From the NCBI GenBank assembly GCA_009829735.1, contig CM020618.1, forward strand, positions 26,946,894-27,010,893: a DNA stretch of 64,000 nt, in the 5' to 3' direction. The stretch's first letter is position 1; every line of letters begins with the position of its first letter. This DNA comes from Pyropia yezoensis (lineage: Eukaryota; Rhodophyta; Bangiophyceae; Bangiales; Bangiaceae). A model generated the notes under the pieces. It was not told the DNA's origin, searched no databases, and saw nothing but the letters and a program-made list of their open reading frames with translations. Positions 31,600-44,209 of this stretch are shown in pieces. A program made the translations under genes and the position numbers.

Positions 31600-34500
31600 C
31601 GACAACCGTTGTGGTCACATCCAGATATCTCTCGGACCGAGGGTGTGTGGCGCGCGCACGAAGCAACGCAGTTCGCGGATGTGGGTGCCGGAGCTGACGA
31701 GGTGTGTCGCAAGGAGTCGTGGGCGCAGAGCAACGGCGGGTGTAATGATCAGCGTGATGATGGAACCAAAGCGCACATACTCGTCAGTGATGAAAACGGC
31801 ACCCTCTAGAAACTGCCAACTTGGTCACGGATAAACAGGCCGTTTCTCGTCAAACTGACTTTGCCGTCCGATCACCGTGGTGGAATACACCAGTCTGAAC
31901 ATCGGACGGTTGAAGGACCCATCTGAAAGAGAAGTGCAAAGGCCTTTCGGCCTGGAAGTGATATCATCGAAGTTGCCTTAATCTAATTGTTGCGGCTGCT
32001 CGTGTCCAGAGTTTTGTGAACTCGTAAGATACCGTCCTCAGCGTCCCTCTTCGTCGTTTGGTGGTTAAGTCTGTGTAACCACGATTTGCACGGGGCGTAT
32101 AGCGGATCCTTCGACAGACGATCGTGGGACATCGGATAATCGTAGTGCGCGTGTCATTCGCGATTCTCTTTCCAAGCTTCTGGCTGAGGAACCAGGAAGC
32201 ACTCAAGAACTCAACGTGTTTTTCCTGTGCTGTAGGTGTGGTGTCCCAAGGCCGGCCTGCGTCCTGTGGCACATCCTGCTCGTCTCCGGCCATGCTGTCG
32301 TCGCTCACATGGCTATCTCTTCGCCACGCACAGAGCAGCGGAAGAGGCGGTACACGCTGGTGGGACACACCCATTCAACGCGCCTACCGAAGCGCTGTAT
32401 ATCCAGCTCACCGCACAGCTGAACAATGTGTGAGCGCGACCAGGCTGAAATTCCCTCTGCACCACACTTCGAAGCAGCCCACCCCTTCGATCAAGCTCCC
32501 GGAGAATGCAACGGCGACCAGCGTGACGACATCCTGGCCCAGAACATACAAACGACCTGCAACATCCGCAGACAAGGACGATCACTGAGCAGCTTCATAT
32601 CTTGCACACTCGCCCCAATCAGTACCTCTTGCCGCCCACTAGCCAGCCATGTAGAAGTATCACGCCAAACCTGAGCTCGGCCAGCTTACACACCCACACA
32701 GAACCCTCCTCGCATCATCGGGCTGGACAGCATGACGGCGTTCTACCCGCACAGCTCGCACCCGCCCTCTCCGCCCGCCGAGCAGCCAAGAACCTGTCCA
32801 TGCTGCGCGAATAATTGTGCCTCTGTGTGCTCCCCTTCGAAACGGCCAACCTTGTGCAGCAGGCAGCCTGTCCGTAGGGTCCTGTCGATCAACCCCACCG
32901 CCCCCTCGCCGGATTGTTCAAAACGTCTTATGACCTGCGCCACGCAGCAGAGGAGTTGCCGCTCGTCAATTAGTCGGACGATCGATCTCCTGAACACCCC
33001 ACAGCGTTCCATCCCAGCCCGTTCGCCGCGGGATGACAGCGATCTTCATTGTTGACCCCGCCCAGAGAATTGCACTGGCACGAGCAACAAATTTTGACGG
33101 TCGCGGGAAAAGATGGACCCGGCTGATTCTGTTCCCGGTTGCAGCTGCTCACTCATCAGGAATGTTGCTTGACGCAGAACTGATGACCAGCCCTGCTTTG
33201 TACTGGCCTCGAAAAGCCAAGCACAGATTGGCGCGCGTACTCGAACGAGATGATATCGGGCTTACGAAGGCGCTGGCGTCCGGCTTCGTTGAGCTAGCGG
33301 GCAGCCGCGCTGCTTTGACTTGGTAGACTTCGCGGTAGAATGCCGCCGGGAAGCGCTGCAAGTTTCCTTCCGATGCGTTGAAGTCAGCTGCCGAAATGCC
33401 GCGTTGTCGAAGAATTAGGCGCGGATTTGCAGCGCTCCATCAGCATATCAAAATTGGCGCCTGGAAACCTGCCGGCCATCAGCACTTCAACGGTACAGAG
33501 CACGAAGTACATCATGTCCACGGCATCGTACGACTGGCACTCATTGTCTTTGATGCTCAGAGACTTCGCTTGCCAGTGGGGCACTGTGCGATGCGCCGCA
33601 GCGACTTCACGACCATTGGGCGCGCTGACGTACGCGAGCTCGTCATCTTTAGCTTATTCCTCGCCAAGGTTTTTCGCTCAGCAAGCAGCTGCCACAGCAA
33701 GGGGCATGCACTGAGCACTAGCATACGCATCACCTTGACATGCGCTGCTGCTGGCCCCATCCTTCAGAAGTATCCCTCGTTGGTGTAGGCAACACGCTGC
33801 GCACGGCTGGGATAGAAGACGAGGGAATATCCCCCAATGCAGAACAGATTCGCGAGGCTTTTGCGCTTCTCCAGCGACATTTCACTTGCCCGTGCGGTCG
33901 CGTATTCCAGCGCACTCACGGCGATGCTGGCTCCAGACCATCGCGTGATTAGGTGATCGGAGTCGCGAAAGAGATATTTCCCGGATCGTAGTCCACCGGC
34001 GGGGAGTACTGGGCGTTTGTTGCAGCACACCGTGAGCCTCCTCAAAACAATTCGCCCTGGTGTCCGCTTTGGCGACATGGCTCGGAGCCGTCCTAAGACA
34101 GTCTATAGGCTACATCCGTGTTCAATGAGAAGCAGCCGGAGGCAGTAGCTTAACGGAAGTTTCCTTCGTCATACCAGTCGTTAATGCCCTGTCGGGGCTG
34201 ACTTGCGGCCTCCCGTGCAGCTGCAAGATTCTCCACCAATTCCCGTCTCAAGGGTTGATCCGCCAGCATCATTCGCAGCAACGAGGCCAGAGACGAAAAG
34301 TCCACTCTTTTGGAAGGCGACCCATTAGGCTTGAATCAAACCAGACAGCACACCCCACAGAAGGTGCTTGTGGCGTGTCCAGCAATGACTTCCTTGCAGC
34401 TATTCGGGCATGAGTCCACCGTGAATGACACGATTTTCAGGTTTTTCTTCATGTGCGCGACGAGCTCGCGCGGTGTTTTCGACATGATGTGCTGGCTCGG

Positions 34501-35080
34501 CTGGCACAGCAACTCTTGATCGCCTCGCAAGTTATGTTGTTCGGCACAGTAGAAGCGAGCATAGCGAAGTCCCCGACACTTGTTTTGAAGTCCACCACTG
34601 GCATGATGACACCGTCCGTATCAGCGCCCGATGGAGCTCTATCGACATGCAGTGTCGACTCGGCGTCCCAATCAGCGTCCGACACACCTGAAGCGTCCTC
34701 CCAGTTCCCCAGTCCCCCATCTCCAAAACTGGCCGAAGAGCCAGAAACAGCTTTTGCACCAACGTGCACGTATCAATTAAATGGCGCAGCCAGAGCGTCT
34801 GCAGCCCGGTTGCTCTGGGCAGAGATTGGTGCCTTCCCAACGCTGCGGGCGCTTCTCTCAGTGCTGTTCAGCTCTGAGACCGCCTGGTTCAGATAGCCAG
34901 ACGTTGTCCCACCCGGGGGTGAGTCGGAGTCGAACGGGGGTGACCAAGAGTCGTCATGGCGAAAAGAGAGTGCAGCAGCAGCGTGCCTGCGGCGGGTTTG
35001 CTCAGATACCCTCCCGCCATGACGCGGGCTTCCACTCCAGCACGAGTGACAAGGGCACCAGCAGAAGGCCGAGAGAGTCA
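31600..35080 (-). mobile_element. Relic of a CACTA/Tnp2-like DNA transposon
   Basis: On the minus strand protein-like pieces follow one another from about 35.0 kb down to 33.15 kb. A further possible piece, with ITDEYVRFGSIITLI, lies at about 31810-31620. The best part is described in the next entry. Terminal repeats starting CACTA were not found, so the limits are loose and the superfamily call rests on protein motifs read by eye. Confidence 0.4.
33150..34770 (-). pseudogene. Tnp2-like transposase fragments (minus strand)
   Basis: At 34530-34336 the frame reads VSFTVDSCPNSCKEV ... FCGVCCLV. The CPNSC...CXXC layout is characteristic of Tnp2-type (CACTA) transposases. A TGA follows CLV, after which the same frame continues FKPNGSPSKRVDFSS ... 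LLRMMLADQPLRRELVENL and GINDWYDEGNFR down to about 34150. This recalls the Tnp2 order of zinc region, then IYDG-like box. At 33584-33384 the piece DAVDMMYFVLCTVEVLMAGR is clearly related to DWMFFILSTAEVAFAGR in the 52.4-kb fragment. Several stops and frame changes make it a dead copy. A KDZ- or Plavaka-type transposase is an alternative. Confidence 0.5.
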
Positions 35081-35099
35081 TGAAGCAGCCTACTCTGGG

Positions 35100-38000
35100 A
35101 GGGACGGGAATGAGTGAGTCGCTGTTGATTGCTGGTGCTCGAGGTGAGGTCCCGTTGCGCAGTAAGGCACCTCATTTATTGGGAGGGCAACAGGTCCTCC
35201 GTCCGCCCCAGTGCATGCTCCTGTATTTTCTGCCAGCGCGAAGCCTCGAAACTGCGTCCGAATGATATATGGACGTTGCCAATCAGGTAACGGCAGCGCT
35301 GATGATGGGCTCTTTTTCATCCTCTTGCGGCCATCTATGTGCGGTCAGTATCCCTCGGTGAACTCTGCGGTCGTGAATGATCTCACATGAACCATACAAA
35401 GGAAAGTGGAGCTCCCTACAAGGCAAATACCCATGGTCACTTGTCGTAAAAGTACAAATACTTGCACGTGCAATGAATTAACGCGCCCCGCGGACAATTG
35501 GGTCATGTCGACTCTCTCAGAGCCTGTGCCATCCCTCGGTGCGCGCGTGTTAGGACTGCCGGATCCTTGATCCTCCCTCACGCACGCAGGGCGGCTGGGA
35601 GGGGGTGCCAGACATGTGAGCGGAGTGCCAGAGGCTTGGTGCAGGATTGGTAGTCTGCGTGTCGCATTTTTGAAACACTGAAAACAGGACGTCACGCAGA
35701 GCCTAGAGCGGACCAAGGGGGGGCTGCCACGATTACGCGATGACGCTGCCGAGAATCGGGCATGAAGCTTGCATGTCCCGACATATTTCCTGTAGGGCAC
35801 TCAGCCCTCTTGTGGCAGGGGAGGGAAGGGCAGGGAAGGATGTGCCCTCGCGTTTGGCCGTCATCTTTGGGATTTGCGTGAGGCTGGACAGCCACAGTCA
35901 TCAGCCACGGGGTGATAGGCATCCGCGACCATCCGTAGCGGAGCAAGCGCGCTTCTGGCGGTGTGTATTCGCGTCATGAGTCTTATGCAGCGGCAGCCTG
36001 GTGTTGTCGCAGGGGGGAGGAGGGTCGGTGGGTAAGCGGTGGCGTTGTCTCAGGCTGTCATTGCTGACGGGGGGCAGCGGGTAGGGTAGCGAGCTGGGGA
36101 CGCTAATAGCAGCGCCGAAGATTGCTGAGCAACGTGACCTTGCGTTGGCAGCCCTTTGTTGTCACAGCGTGGTGTAGTTGTGGTGGAGGGGGGTGTGCTG
36201 CAAGAGTTTGGGGCCTTTGTGGGGCTCTGTGTGCTGCGGAGGAAGAGGTGGCGAGGTTCCACACCAGCTGCCACCTGCAGGGCTTCCAATCTGTGTGTGG
36301 CGTTCTGGCGTTGCCTCTGGCGGCGTGAAAACTATGCCGGAGCTTTCTTCTGAGTGAAAGTGCCGATATATTGGCAGCCTAGCGCTCCCGTGAAGGGCAG
36401 CTCGGGCGTTGTGGCGTTGCGTCGGGCTATCTCAGTTTTGGCGGCAAACCACTCTGGTGCAGGGGAAGCATGTGTGGTTCGAAAGCCATGCCATCTTCTT
36501 CCAGGCCATCGCGGATGTGGCTGTGTGGCCCTCCGTCGGGTGGTCTGTTCCGATCCAAAGATAATGACCATATCTCCGTCATTCCTCACGATCATCCAGC
36601 AAGATTAAGAGAAAGAGAAGAAAAAAAGCGCACATGTGGTAAGACATACTGGGAGCCGACAGAAAAAGCACCGATTGGCTGAATAGCTTCGCCCCCGACC
36701 GCTGTGAGAGCCCCGGGCTCACTGCCTGGAGCTTGAAACCTGGAGCCAGGGCGCCCAGAGGGGCGCTAAAGAGCCGCCGAGAACAATCACAGCCATCCCT
36801 GAGCGCACTCTCAGGACCCGACGCGGTGGTCTCTCTTGAGAGCCGGGCCGCATGAAACCCCCATCCCTGTCTGCGCGCCTTCAGGCGGAGCCCGGAGATT
36901 CAAGATTCCCCGCAGCACAACCATGCAAACCGGGATTATTGAGCTCACAAACCCGGATCATGTGGGGCTTGAGTTGGCCGTGGACGGCTCTCAGGGTGCC
37001 AGGACATCAATTTCGGCTTGCGAATTACAATTCTCCCAAGTCGCGAGACCAAGCTTCCAATTCGCACGAGATATTGAGCTTCTCCCCACCCTCCCAAACA
37101 AAAACGAAAACGAGGGAGCAAGCGACCATCCCTCGTGCATGTTACGCACACATAAAGAAGAGATATCGTGACACTGTCAACGAAGTGCTTTCTCAAACAT
37201 ACGACCGCTAAAACAGAGCGAGAGATAGCACTGCTTTTGTCGCCCACTGTATCCAAATGAGTCGACATCGCCCCGTCTTCACTAAACCAGACATTCGTAA
37301 TCAATTAATGGGTGACTTTTTCGCGATGGTTCGGTAAACACAATCGGGTGCTGTTCCTGCCTGCGAAATTACCGTGTCTGTAATATCGTGTTAAAATACG
37401 TCGCTTGCTCAGCAAAGCTCCCCACTCCCGGGACTTGGACGCGACCCGCTGGGTTGGCACGGAGCTCACCTTACGCAGAGGCGCTCCTTCCACACCCGTT
37501 AGTGTCACGCCATCCCGCTATCTCTCCCTCGCTCGATGCAACATCGTCCCCCGACCGCGCGACGCTCGCAACGTGGCGAGAAAACAAAGCGTACGCTCAC
37601 CAACTTCGAATACCTTGCTAGAGGGGCATGTGCGGTGTCTCCAACGCAATCACGGCGCGCGTTCGTCCCGCCGGCGTCTGTTTGGTTATCTTCAAGGCCC
37701 GGTCCAGCCCCCGACAGGAGCGCCGCAAGCTGGTCTTGAGCCCTATGCGGTCAGCGCGCGAATACCCCAGGATGTGGAAGACTTTCGTCTTCTGGATAGG
37801 AAGGGGCGCCTGCGGCACAGTCCGCTCTTGCGGTAAATAAACATGAAGCCGTCCCCGGCCTACAGAACGACGTCGGCTCGATGGCCCCGTGCACCGAGCC
37901 CCAGCGGTCATCCGCGGGGCAACGCCCTACACCTGTCCTGCGGGGGGGGGGCTGGGGGGGAGGGCGCGGCTGGAGCAGCGGTGCCGAGCCAACCCGCGAT

Positions 38001-39346
38001 GGAATCGGCGCAGTTAAGACGTCGTGCCGTCGAGGCGCGGGAAGAAAAGTGTGCGAAACGAGAGGGGTGGGGATAAGGGCGGCAACGGCAATGCGCAGAG
38101 GTGCATCGCTGGCCCTCACGAGGCCGAAAGGGGAGGGGTTGCAAGACTGTTGGATCTTGGAAGTAGACGATAAATAGGAACAGCCGCGCCTCGTGGCGTG
38201 GCGGCGCGCACTGTTTCGTCGCAGACCGGAGCCGCGCCCGTGCCGAGCGCGCGAGCAGCCTAGGCCGTCGCCAGAAGTCCTGCCGTGCCTCTGTAGGAGA
38301 CAGAAGACAAGCGCATGCAAATCAAAGCTGTCACATGAACGAGCAGAGGAAGAACGGAGGGATGTACTCAGCGGCCTGTCCGTCGTCAGCCGCGGGTCGT
38401 CGGCAGGTATCGCCTGCAACGCCCTCGCACGCCCCACGTCACTTTTGCGGACCAAACAGACAAATGCCACTTACCAGCTCCCATTGTGGGCTCTCTGGCA
38501 CGAGCGCATCGCTGCTCCTTGCTCCGCCGCGGCCCTGACAACCGCGGTGGGAGTCGCGGCACCATGACAATGTGGACGACCTGGGCGATGTGATCGTGAA
38601 TGGGGTTGAGGAGGGTGGACCTTGCTGACGCCGGTGAGCGGTGGACGCTTGAGGCGCATCTCGCGACGCGCACGCGACAAGCGCACAATACAGCCGCGCT
38701 CTGAAACAATGTGGACTCAGACAGACGTCAACAAGCGCCCTCTAAGTGAGACAAAGTATGAAAGGACCGCGACAGTTCCAAGTCCATGAACACGTAGCGA
38801 TACGCTTCCTTTTGATGGGCCTTTCGACGGTATGGCACTGCTGAACGACGGAGAAGCACCTCATTGGTCAATGCACGCTTAGCAGGGGAAGAACGTACAT
38901 GTGAGATCAGAAGCCGCAGGCATTAAGGCAGAAGAGAGTGCGGCACAGATTTCTTAACTGACTGACCCAGTATTTTATAGGCCACAGTAGAGAAAATTCT
39001 CAACCGGAGGGGTGCCCGACTTCGCATCATGAAGAGGCTCCCTCCCCCGGGCTTCACCACACGAGATGAGCACCCATTTTATTCCAAGGACTGCAGGGCG
39101 AGGCCCCCGACCTGGATACGTGGTATCTCTGCCGGACTCCGAGCACACGATAAGATGAGCCCGGTGCCACACGTGTCAAATTGACAGGAGTCGTTGCGTA
39201 CATAGGATGTCACAATGCATCTTTTGCGTTGGAACCCGCCTTGGGAAGGGTCATGTCTGTCAGACGTGGCGTGATTCCTCGGAGGTTATGGGGTCGTCGA
39301 ATGAATTGAGTCGTCGTCCAGTTCACTCCAATGCAAGCAGTCAAAC
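35100..39346. other. 4.2-kb spacer with no supported gene
   Basis: The longest frame is on the minus strand at 37751-38470 (239 codons). It is Ser/Arg/Pro-rich with no domain and is best explained by GC-rich chance. No RNA gene or recognisable transposon end was found. Confidence 0.45.
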
Positions 39347-39350
39347 TATG

Positions 39351-39388
39351 TACAGTCGGTATCCAAATTAAATGGCCCACCCCGACCG
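39351..39388 (+). repeat. Terminal repeat of the Tc1-like element (3' side of its gene)
   Basis: TACAGTCGGTATCCAAATT followed by AAATGGCCCACCCC has the look of Tc1-type ends (TA, CAGT, and an AAATGGCCACCC-like block). It lies about 60 bp beyond the stop codon of the minus-strand transposase. Its inverted partner was not found. Confidence 0.5.
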
Positions 39389-39448
39389 TCAGAGCTTGAG
39401 ATTTTTAATCACGAAGTGCAACCGTCCGTCTCCACTGCAAGAAACGCA

Positions 39449-40346
39449 CTAGTACTTCGTGCCAGCCCCATTTGGCGCCACCACCCCTCGCACACGTCGG
39501 CACATACTCTCCGTGAGCTTTTTGAAGAAGGCATCGGGTATCGCAGTCCACTCCTCCTGAAAGGCTGCAAAGAGCTCATCTTTTGTCTTGGGCGACACGG
39601 AACGGGAACGCAGGCGGCGCTCGAGGTCCACCCAGGCATTTTCGATAGGGTTAAGGTCAGGGGTCTCCCCGACCCAGGTGAGCAGCTTGATCCCGAGCGC
39701 GTCCTTGCACGGTCTGGCCACCTGAGCAGTGGGGCATGGCGCCAGATCCTCTCGAAAGCGAGTCCCATCCGGCGCCTCGTAGTTCGCACATAGGTAGTGC
39801 ACATTGACAGTCTCCAAGAGCATCACGTAGGATGCCCCATTCATAGACCCCTCCGCACGCACCAGAGGTGTCCGCCCACGCGCTGAGAACGCACCCCACA
39901 TCATCTCACTTTCCCGGCCGTTCGTGTACGCTGGCCGCGGGTTCTTGGTCTGGAAGCGCTGGCCGCGCAGGCGCCACACACTGCGTGACTGCGGCTGGCG
40001 GACCTGAAAGGAGTTGTCGCCTGAAAAGAGAATCCAGGCCCCCCGGTAGGACCAGCTCAGGTGTTCCTTGCCCCACTGGAGCCGCTTGGGCTTGTTGGCG
40101 GCCGACACAAACGGCTTCTGGGCGGGGGCGCAGGAGGACAGCCCAAGCGCTTTGACCGCTCTCCGCACCGTGCTTGGAGAGATCTTGCGCAGGGCCGGCC
40201 CGCCAGTCGTGCTGGTGCGCTCGCCGAGGGAGGCGGCTCCCTGGCTCTGCCCACCGCGGTGCACCGAGGAAGGCCGTTCCCTGACCGAGCAAACTCGTCT
40301 GCTCAAACCGAACGTCACCGAGTTCTGTCTAGACAATCGATTCATG
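39449..40346 (-). pseudogene. Tc1-family transposase (DD34E), 5' end missing
   Basis: The minus-strand frame ends in GAGTKY and stop. Readable parts are a second helix-turn-helix (ISPSTVRRAVKALGL), the first catalytic region (WILFSGDNSFQV), a block WGAFSARGRTPLVRAEGSMN, the second catalytic Asp in REDLAPCPTAQVARP, and PDLNPIENAWVDLERRL, whose Glu lies 34 residues after that Asp, the DD34E spacing of Tc1. The first catalytic Asp position reads Gly when aligned to the usual FSDE, so the enzyme is probably dead. About 60-100 N-terminal residues including the first helix-turn-helix are absent. The homology stops where the 40-bp repeat of the next element begins, which suggests interruption by insertion. 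Confidence 0.8.
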
Positions 40347-40348
40347 TA

Positions 40349-40386
40349 TTGCTGTTCTCCCAATTTTGGCCGATCCGGACGAGAAC
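40349..40386 (+). repeat. Left terminal inverted repeat of the 8.9-kb candidate
   Basis: Starts TTGCTGTTCTCCCAATTTTG after a TA. Its inverted partner is at 49193-49230, with four mismatches. Confidence 0.6.
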
Positions 40387-41145
40387 AACAGTGAGTACAA
40401 ACAACAGTGCAGGCGACAATTTTTGAAAATAATTGAGAATGAAGGATGTAGCCCCCTGCAAAAGCTTCAATCTGTCACTTTATTGCCCCGGTGGGGAGGA
40501 TCCTTGCTGGACAATTGAGATCTGAGGGACTACTAGGGCTGAAAGGTGATGGGCGGACAACAGCTGTCTTGTGCGGTGTTGTCATTTGTGGGTGGAGGCC
40601 CTCTCGTTCCTGACGCAGTCCGGACTACTATCGCGTTTGCTTGACGAGGTGTGAGTTATTCTGGGTTCGTGCTGCTGTCACACGCCAAGAGACGAACTCG
40701 GGCTGAACTGAGAGGATGTCGGGCAGATCCGTGGGCTCTCGACAAGCGACGGAGGACGAGTGAGAGGAAACGTGTTGAAATTGGGCTCGATGCAGCTCGA
40801 CCGGCCGGGAACGGACGGAAAGTGAGGACGTTGCAGCCCTACCGGCAAGAACAGATGCACCGTGCTGAATACCGTAAGCACGCAAACGACGCCAGCACAG
40901 GAGGGAGATTTTACAGACCTGGCCGGTCGAGGTAAGACACGAGCCTTCCCCTCTTGGCACAATCGACGTGTGCCCCGCGCACACCTTCATCGCGCGCCCG
41001 AGTGCCAGCCCCCCCTCCCCCCGACCCCACCTGCCGTGGCACATTGTTCGCTCCGGCATTTCCCAACCCGCTCCCTCGCCCCCACCCTCCCCTTCCCCCC
41101 CACCTGTTTTTCGCAGATGGCCTCGGCTGCGCTTCCGTCCCCCCT

Positions 41146-42164
41146 ATGTTCTCGGAGGAGACACGGCACTACTTGGTGCGCCTGGTCATGCACGACCTCG
41201 CGACCGTGGCGTTCGTTGCGCGGTCGCTGCGCGTTTCTACCCGGTCGGCCACGAGTTACCTGATGTACTACCGTGAGACGGGCGGCGCGGTCCATTGTGA
41301 CCCGGCAATGTGGAACCGTCGCTGTAATAACGTCAGGGATGACGAGCAGCTGCGTGACGCCGTCTTAGTGGCCGTTGAGGATCACCCCGAGATGTTGTTG
41401 TACGAGATGGCTGCCGCTGTTGCCCAAGTGGCGGAGCTGGTGGCGCCCGGGGTGAGCGCCTCTGTGTCCTCTGTGAGTCGTGTGCTTTCTCATAATGGCT
41501 TTACTGTTAAAAGCATTGAGAAAGCGTTTTCTACCCGCGACGAGGCACAGCGCGCGGCCTGGGTTGAGTTCCAATGGCGTAGTCCTTTGCGGTGTCGCGT
41601 CTATTTTGACGAGGCACACAGATGTGGGCGCGCTGCGGAGAGGCGGTGGGCTTGGGCGCACCGGGGAGAGAGGGCTGAGTGATATGTGGAGTCCTCTCGC
41701 GGTGTGCGCACGAGTACTTTTGTGGTCATGGCACACGACGAGGTATTGGCCTGGCTCATCACTCGGCCCCCTCCTGCACAATCGTCGGTCGACTATTTGT
41801 TGTTCGTCGTGAACTTCCTGCTTCCGCGTATGACTGCCTATGACGCTGCGAGGGAGTGGGATGCGCAGGAGGGGAGGTGCGTGTTGGTGCTGGGCATTGC
41901 GCGGGTGCACGACCAGCTGGCGTTGACCCGAGTGCGGGACGCGGGCGTGTTTGTGATGCTCTTACCACCGTACTTCCCGGACTTTAATCCCATTGACGAT
42001 GTTTCTTAGTCGGGAGTTGCTGGCTGCGGCGCTACATCTCGCCACAGCAGTACAACGTGTGGCCGAAGACTACGATTGACGGCATGCTGAGCCACATCAC
42101 TGGGGACATGTGTGCTGGTTTCGTGCGAGCGGCTGTCCGCCGGTACATCCCGTACGTCCGATAA
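41146..42164 (+). pseudogene. IS630/Tc1-type (DDE_3) transposase, broken
   Basis: The Met at 41146 (MFSEETRHYLVRLVMHDL) opens a helix-turn-helix region (FVARSLRVSTRSATSYL), followed by a second helical region (VAPGVSASVSSVSRVL). The catalytic core shows the first Asp in VYFDEAHRCGRAAERRWAWA, and LVLGIARVHDQ where family members have LDNARVH, so the second Asp is replaced by Gly. The third box is LLPPYFPDFNPID. An in-frame TGA at 41680-41682 and a one-base frame change just after the third box break the gene. In the shifted frame the tail continues to a TAA at 42162-42164. Length near 340 residues is normal for the family. It lies inside the 8.9-kb TIR candidate and is the obvious enzyme for it, now inactive. 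Confidence 0.75.
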
Positions 42165-43716
42165 AGTAATTCGAATTTCGCTGCAATCTGTCCCTGATCA
42201 TCAGCGAGAGGCCCCCCGCTCCGAATCAATCCGAGCGCGACGCAATCCGTGCTCGCGACGGGGATGTCGGAAGAGACACTGCATGCTCTAGGTAGATGCA
42301 TCTCGGGAAATTTTGCAAAATTTGGGGCTTGCCCGGTCGAGTCGAACCCGCGCTCCAGGGGCGCAGGCTACTTACGTCCTACTCAACGGTCCGTCCCCAC
42401 CCACTTGGCGGTCAGCCCCACTTTCGCCGACGCGAGCCGCCGTCATCTTTGGCTCCCACCGCACCTTCGTGGAGGACCCCCCTGCCCATGCAGTTTACAG
42501 CCCCCCCTACGCGCTCCCTCCCCCCCGCTTTGCTCTTACCCCTTGGATGAGCGAGTTCTTTGGTTCCCACGTCATGGACTACTCTCTGTTGCGGCTGGGA
42601 CGATGGCGCCACGCATTTGGCGCGGGAGACCGCGCCCCTGCCGGCTGCCAGGCCGCCGCTGCTCTCCGCGCTCGCGTGCGGCTGGCCCTGCTGACCGCGT
42701 CTGCTCCGCGGCTACCCCGGCCAGCGGGTGAGGGGAACCAGGCGGGAGAGGCAACGGTATTGTGCCAGCGGCAAGGGCGGCCGGGGGAGGGCGTGGCGGC
42801 TCCCTGCCCCTGCCTCTTCGTCGATGGCTGAAGTCGCCGCCACGCAGCGGGGGGGGGGGGGGAGGGGGTGCACTGCTGACGAGGCAGCCTCTGCCGCGCG
42901 AGAAGAGGGCAGCGGAGCGGATGAGGAGTGGGTCTGTCCCTCTGGTATGGTGGCCACGTCAGTGGGGGGGAGTGCCCAAACCATGGCTTCGCGTTGTTTG
43001 CGAGTCGGCACGGCACCGCCGCGGGCCGACCGGGGGGCCGTCGCGTGGCGGCGGGGGGGGCGCCCTGATTTCGTGCACGTGAGCTGTGCCGCGTCGCCGC
43101 CGCGCCAACCCGCGAGGCCGACCGACCTGCCGCCGACGCGGCCACCCACCTGCACGCGCCCACCAAACAGACCGTCGCCACGCCGCCACCGCCGCCGCCG
43201 CCGCCGCCACCACGGCCAACGTCGACGCCACCCGTCACCCGCTCCTCCCCCATCGCACCACCGCCCGCAGTAGTCGCGCGCGCGGGCGGCCGTCCACCAG
43301 CCCGCCGCAAAAAAACGAGCGCCCACCACCCCACCAACAAACCAGCCACGCCACCGCAATTCCAACCAACCCACCACCGCCACCGCCACCGCCTCCACCA
43401 CCGCCACCGTGCCGCGTCGTCAGTTGGCAGCGCATCCGCCAGGGCGCAGCTGCCACCACCCCCACCGCCCCCCGGCCACTACGGCCAACCGCGTGCCCAC
43501 CCCCACCCCGCCGCCTCCAATGGCGGGTGAGAAGCCGCGCTTGGCGTCGACACGGCGCCACCGACGCACCGCACCCCCACAACCCACAACCCACCCCCCC
43601 ACCGGTCCCCACCCCCCCATCCCACAAAAAACTCTCGCTGCCCCCCACTTCCCTCCGCCGCCGGCGTCATCCCCCTCCCCCTGGCTCCTCCTCCCCACTC
43701 CGGCAGGCAGCAGCCG
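42165..43716. other. GC-rich low-complexity spacer
   Basis: Long overlapping Pro/Arg/Gly/Ala frames occur on both strands, caused by C- and G-runs (for example 42850-42865) and (GCC)n stretches. None contains a recognisable motif. Confidence 0.5.
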
Positions 43717-43883
43717 TCACCCTTCACCTCCCCCCCCACTCCCTCCCTTCCTCGCCCCCCCCCCCCGCGACGCGGAGCGCTCGAGAGACGCAGAAAAAGG
43801 AAAAGAAACGTACCGTTGGCCATACGCTGACGCGCCGCCCCACCCCCCCCCCCACCCACCACGGCAGCTGCCGGCGGCGGCGG

Positions 43884-43901
43884 CCCCCCCCCCCCCCCCC
43901 C
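43884..43901. repeat. 18-bp C homopolymer
   Basis: Longest single-base run seen in the window; one of the points where the protein-like frame changes on the minus strand. Confidence 0.9.
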
Positions 43902-44163
43902 ACTCCGTCTCAAACTGGACGAGCTGCCCCGCCACCGCCGCGGCCGCCGCGCGGGCGCGCGCCGACGCGGCAGCTGCCGCCTCGTCCCTCCCCGGCGGAT
44001 AGGGCCGGTGGTGCCGGCGGGGGCCGACCCCCCCCCCCCACTACCCCCACTGCCAGTGGCCCACCCTGGCCGGCTGTCCCATCCGAGGGGGAGGGAGGCT
44101 TCAGCATCGCCACCTCGGCGTGCGCCGGCGCGGCGATGTTGGGGGTGGTGCGAAGGAGGGTGG

Positions 44164-44165
44164 CG

Positions 44166-44207
<42 letters not shown>

Positions 44208-44209
44208 GC
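44164..44209. repeat. (GCC)n trinucleotide repeat
   Basis: About thirteen GCC units in a row. On the minus strand it encodes a poly-Ala run in the putative fucosyltransferase-like gene. Confidence 0.85.

Noticed and set aside
37751-38470. A 239-codon minus-strand frame in the 35-39 kb spacer
   Set aside because: Ser/Arg/Pro-rich composition as expected from GC-rich noncoding DNA; no recognisable motif and several competing frames.
40441-40520. Search for the second Tc1 terminal repeat to the right of the transposase
   Set aside because: A weakly similar stretch (CTTTATTGCCCCGGTGGGG) is too poor a match to the repeat at 39351 to be called its partner.
42331-42420. tRNA-like GGGTTCGACTC on the minus strand
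   Set aside because: No pairing acceptor or T stem and no A box at the right distance.
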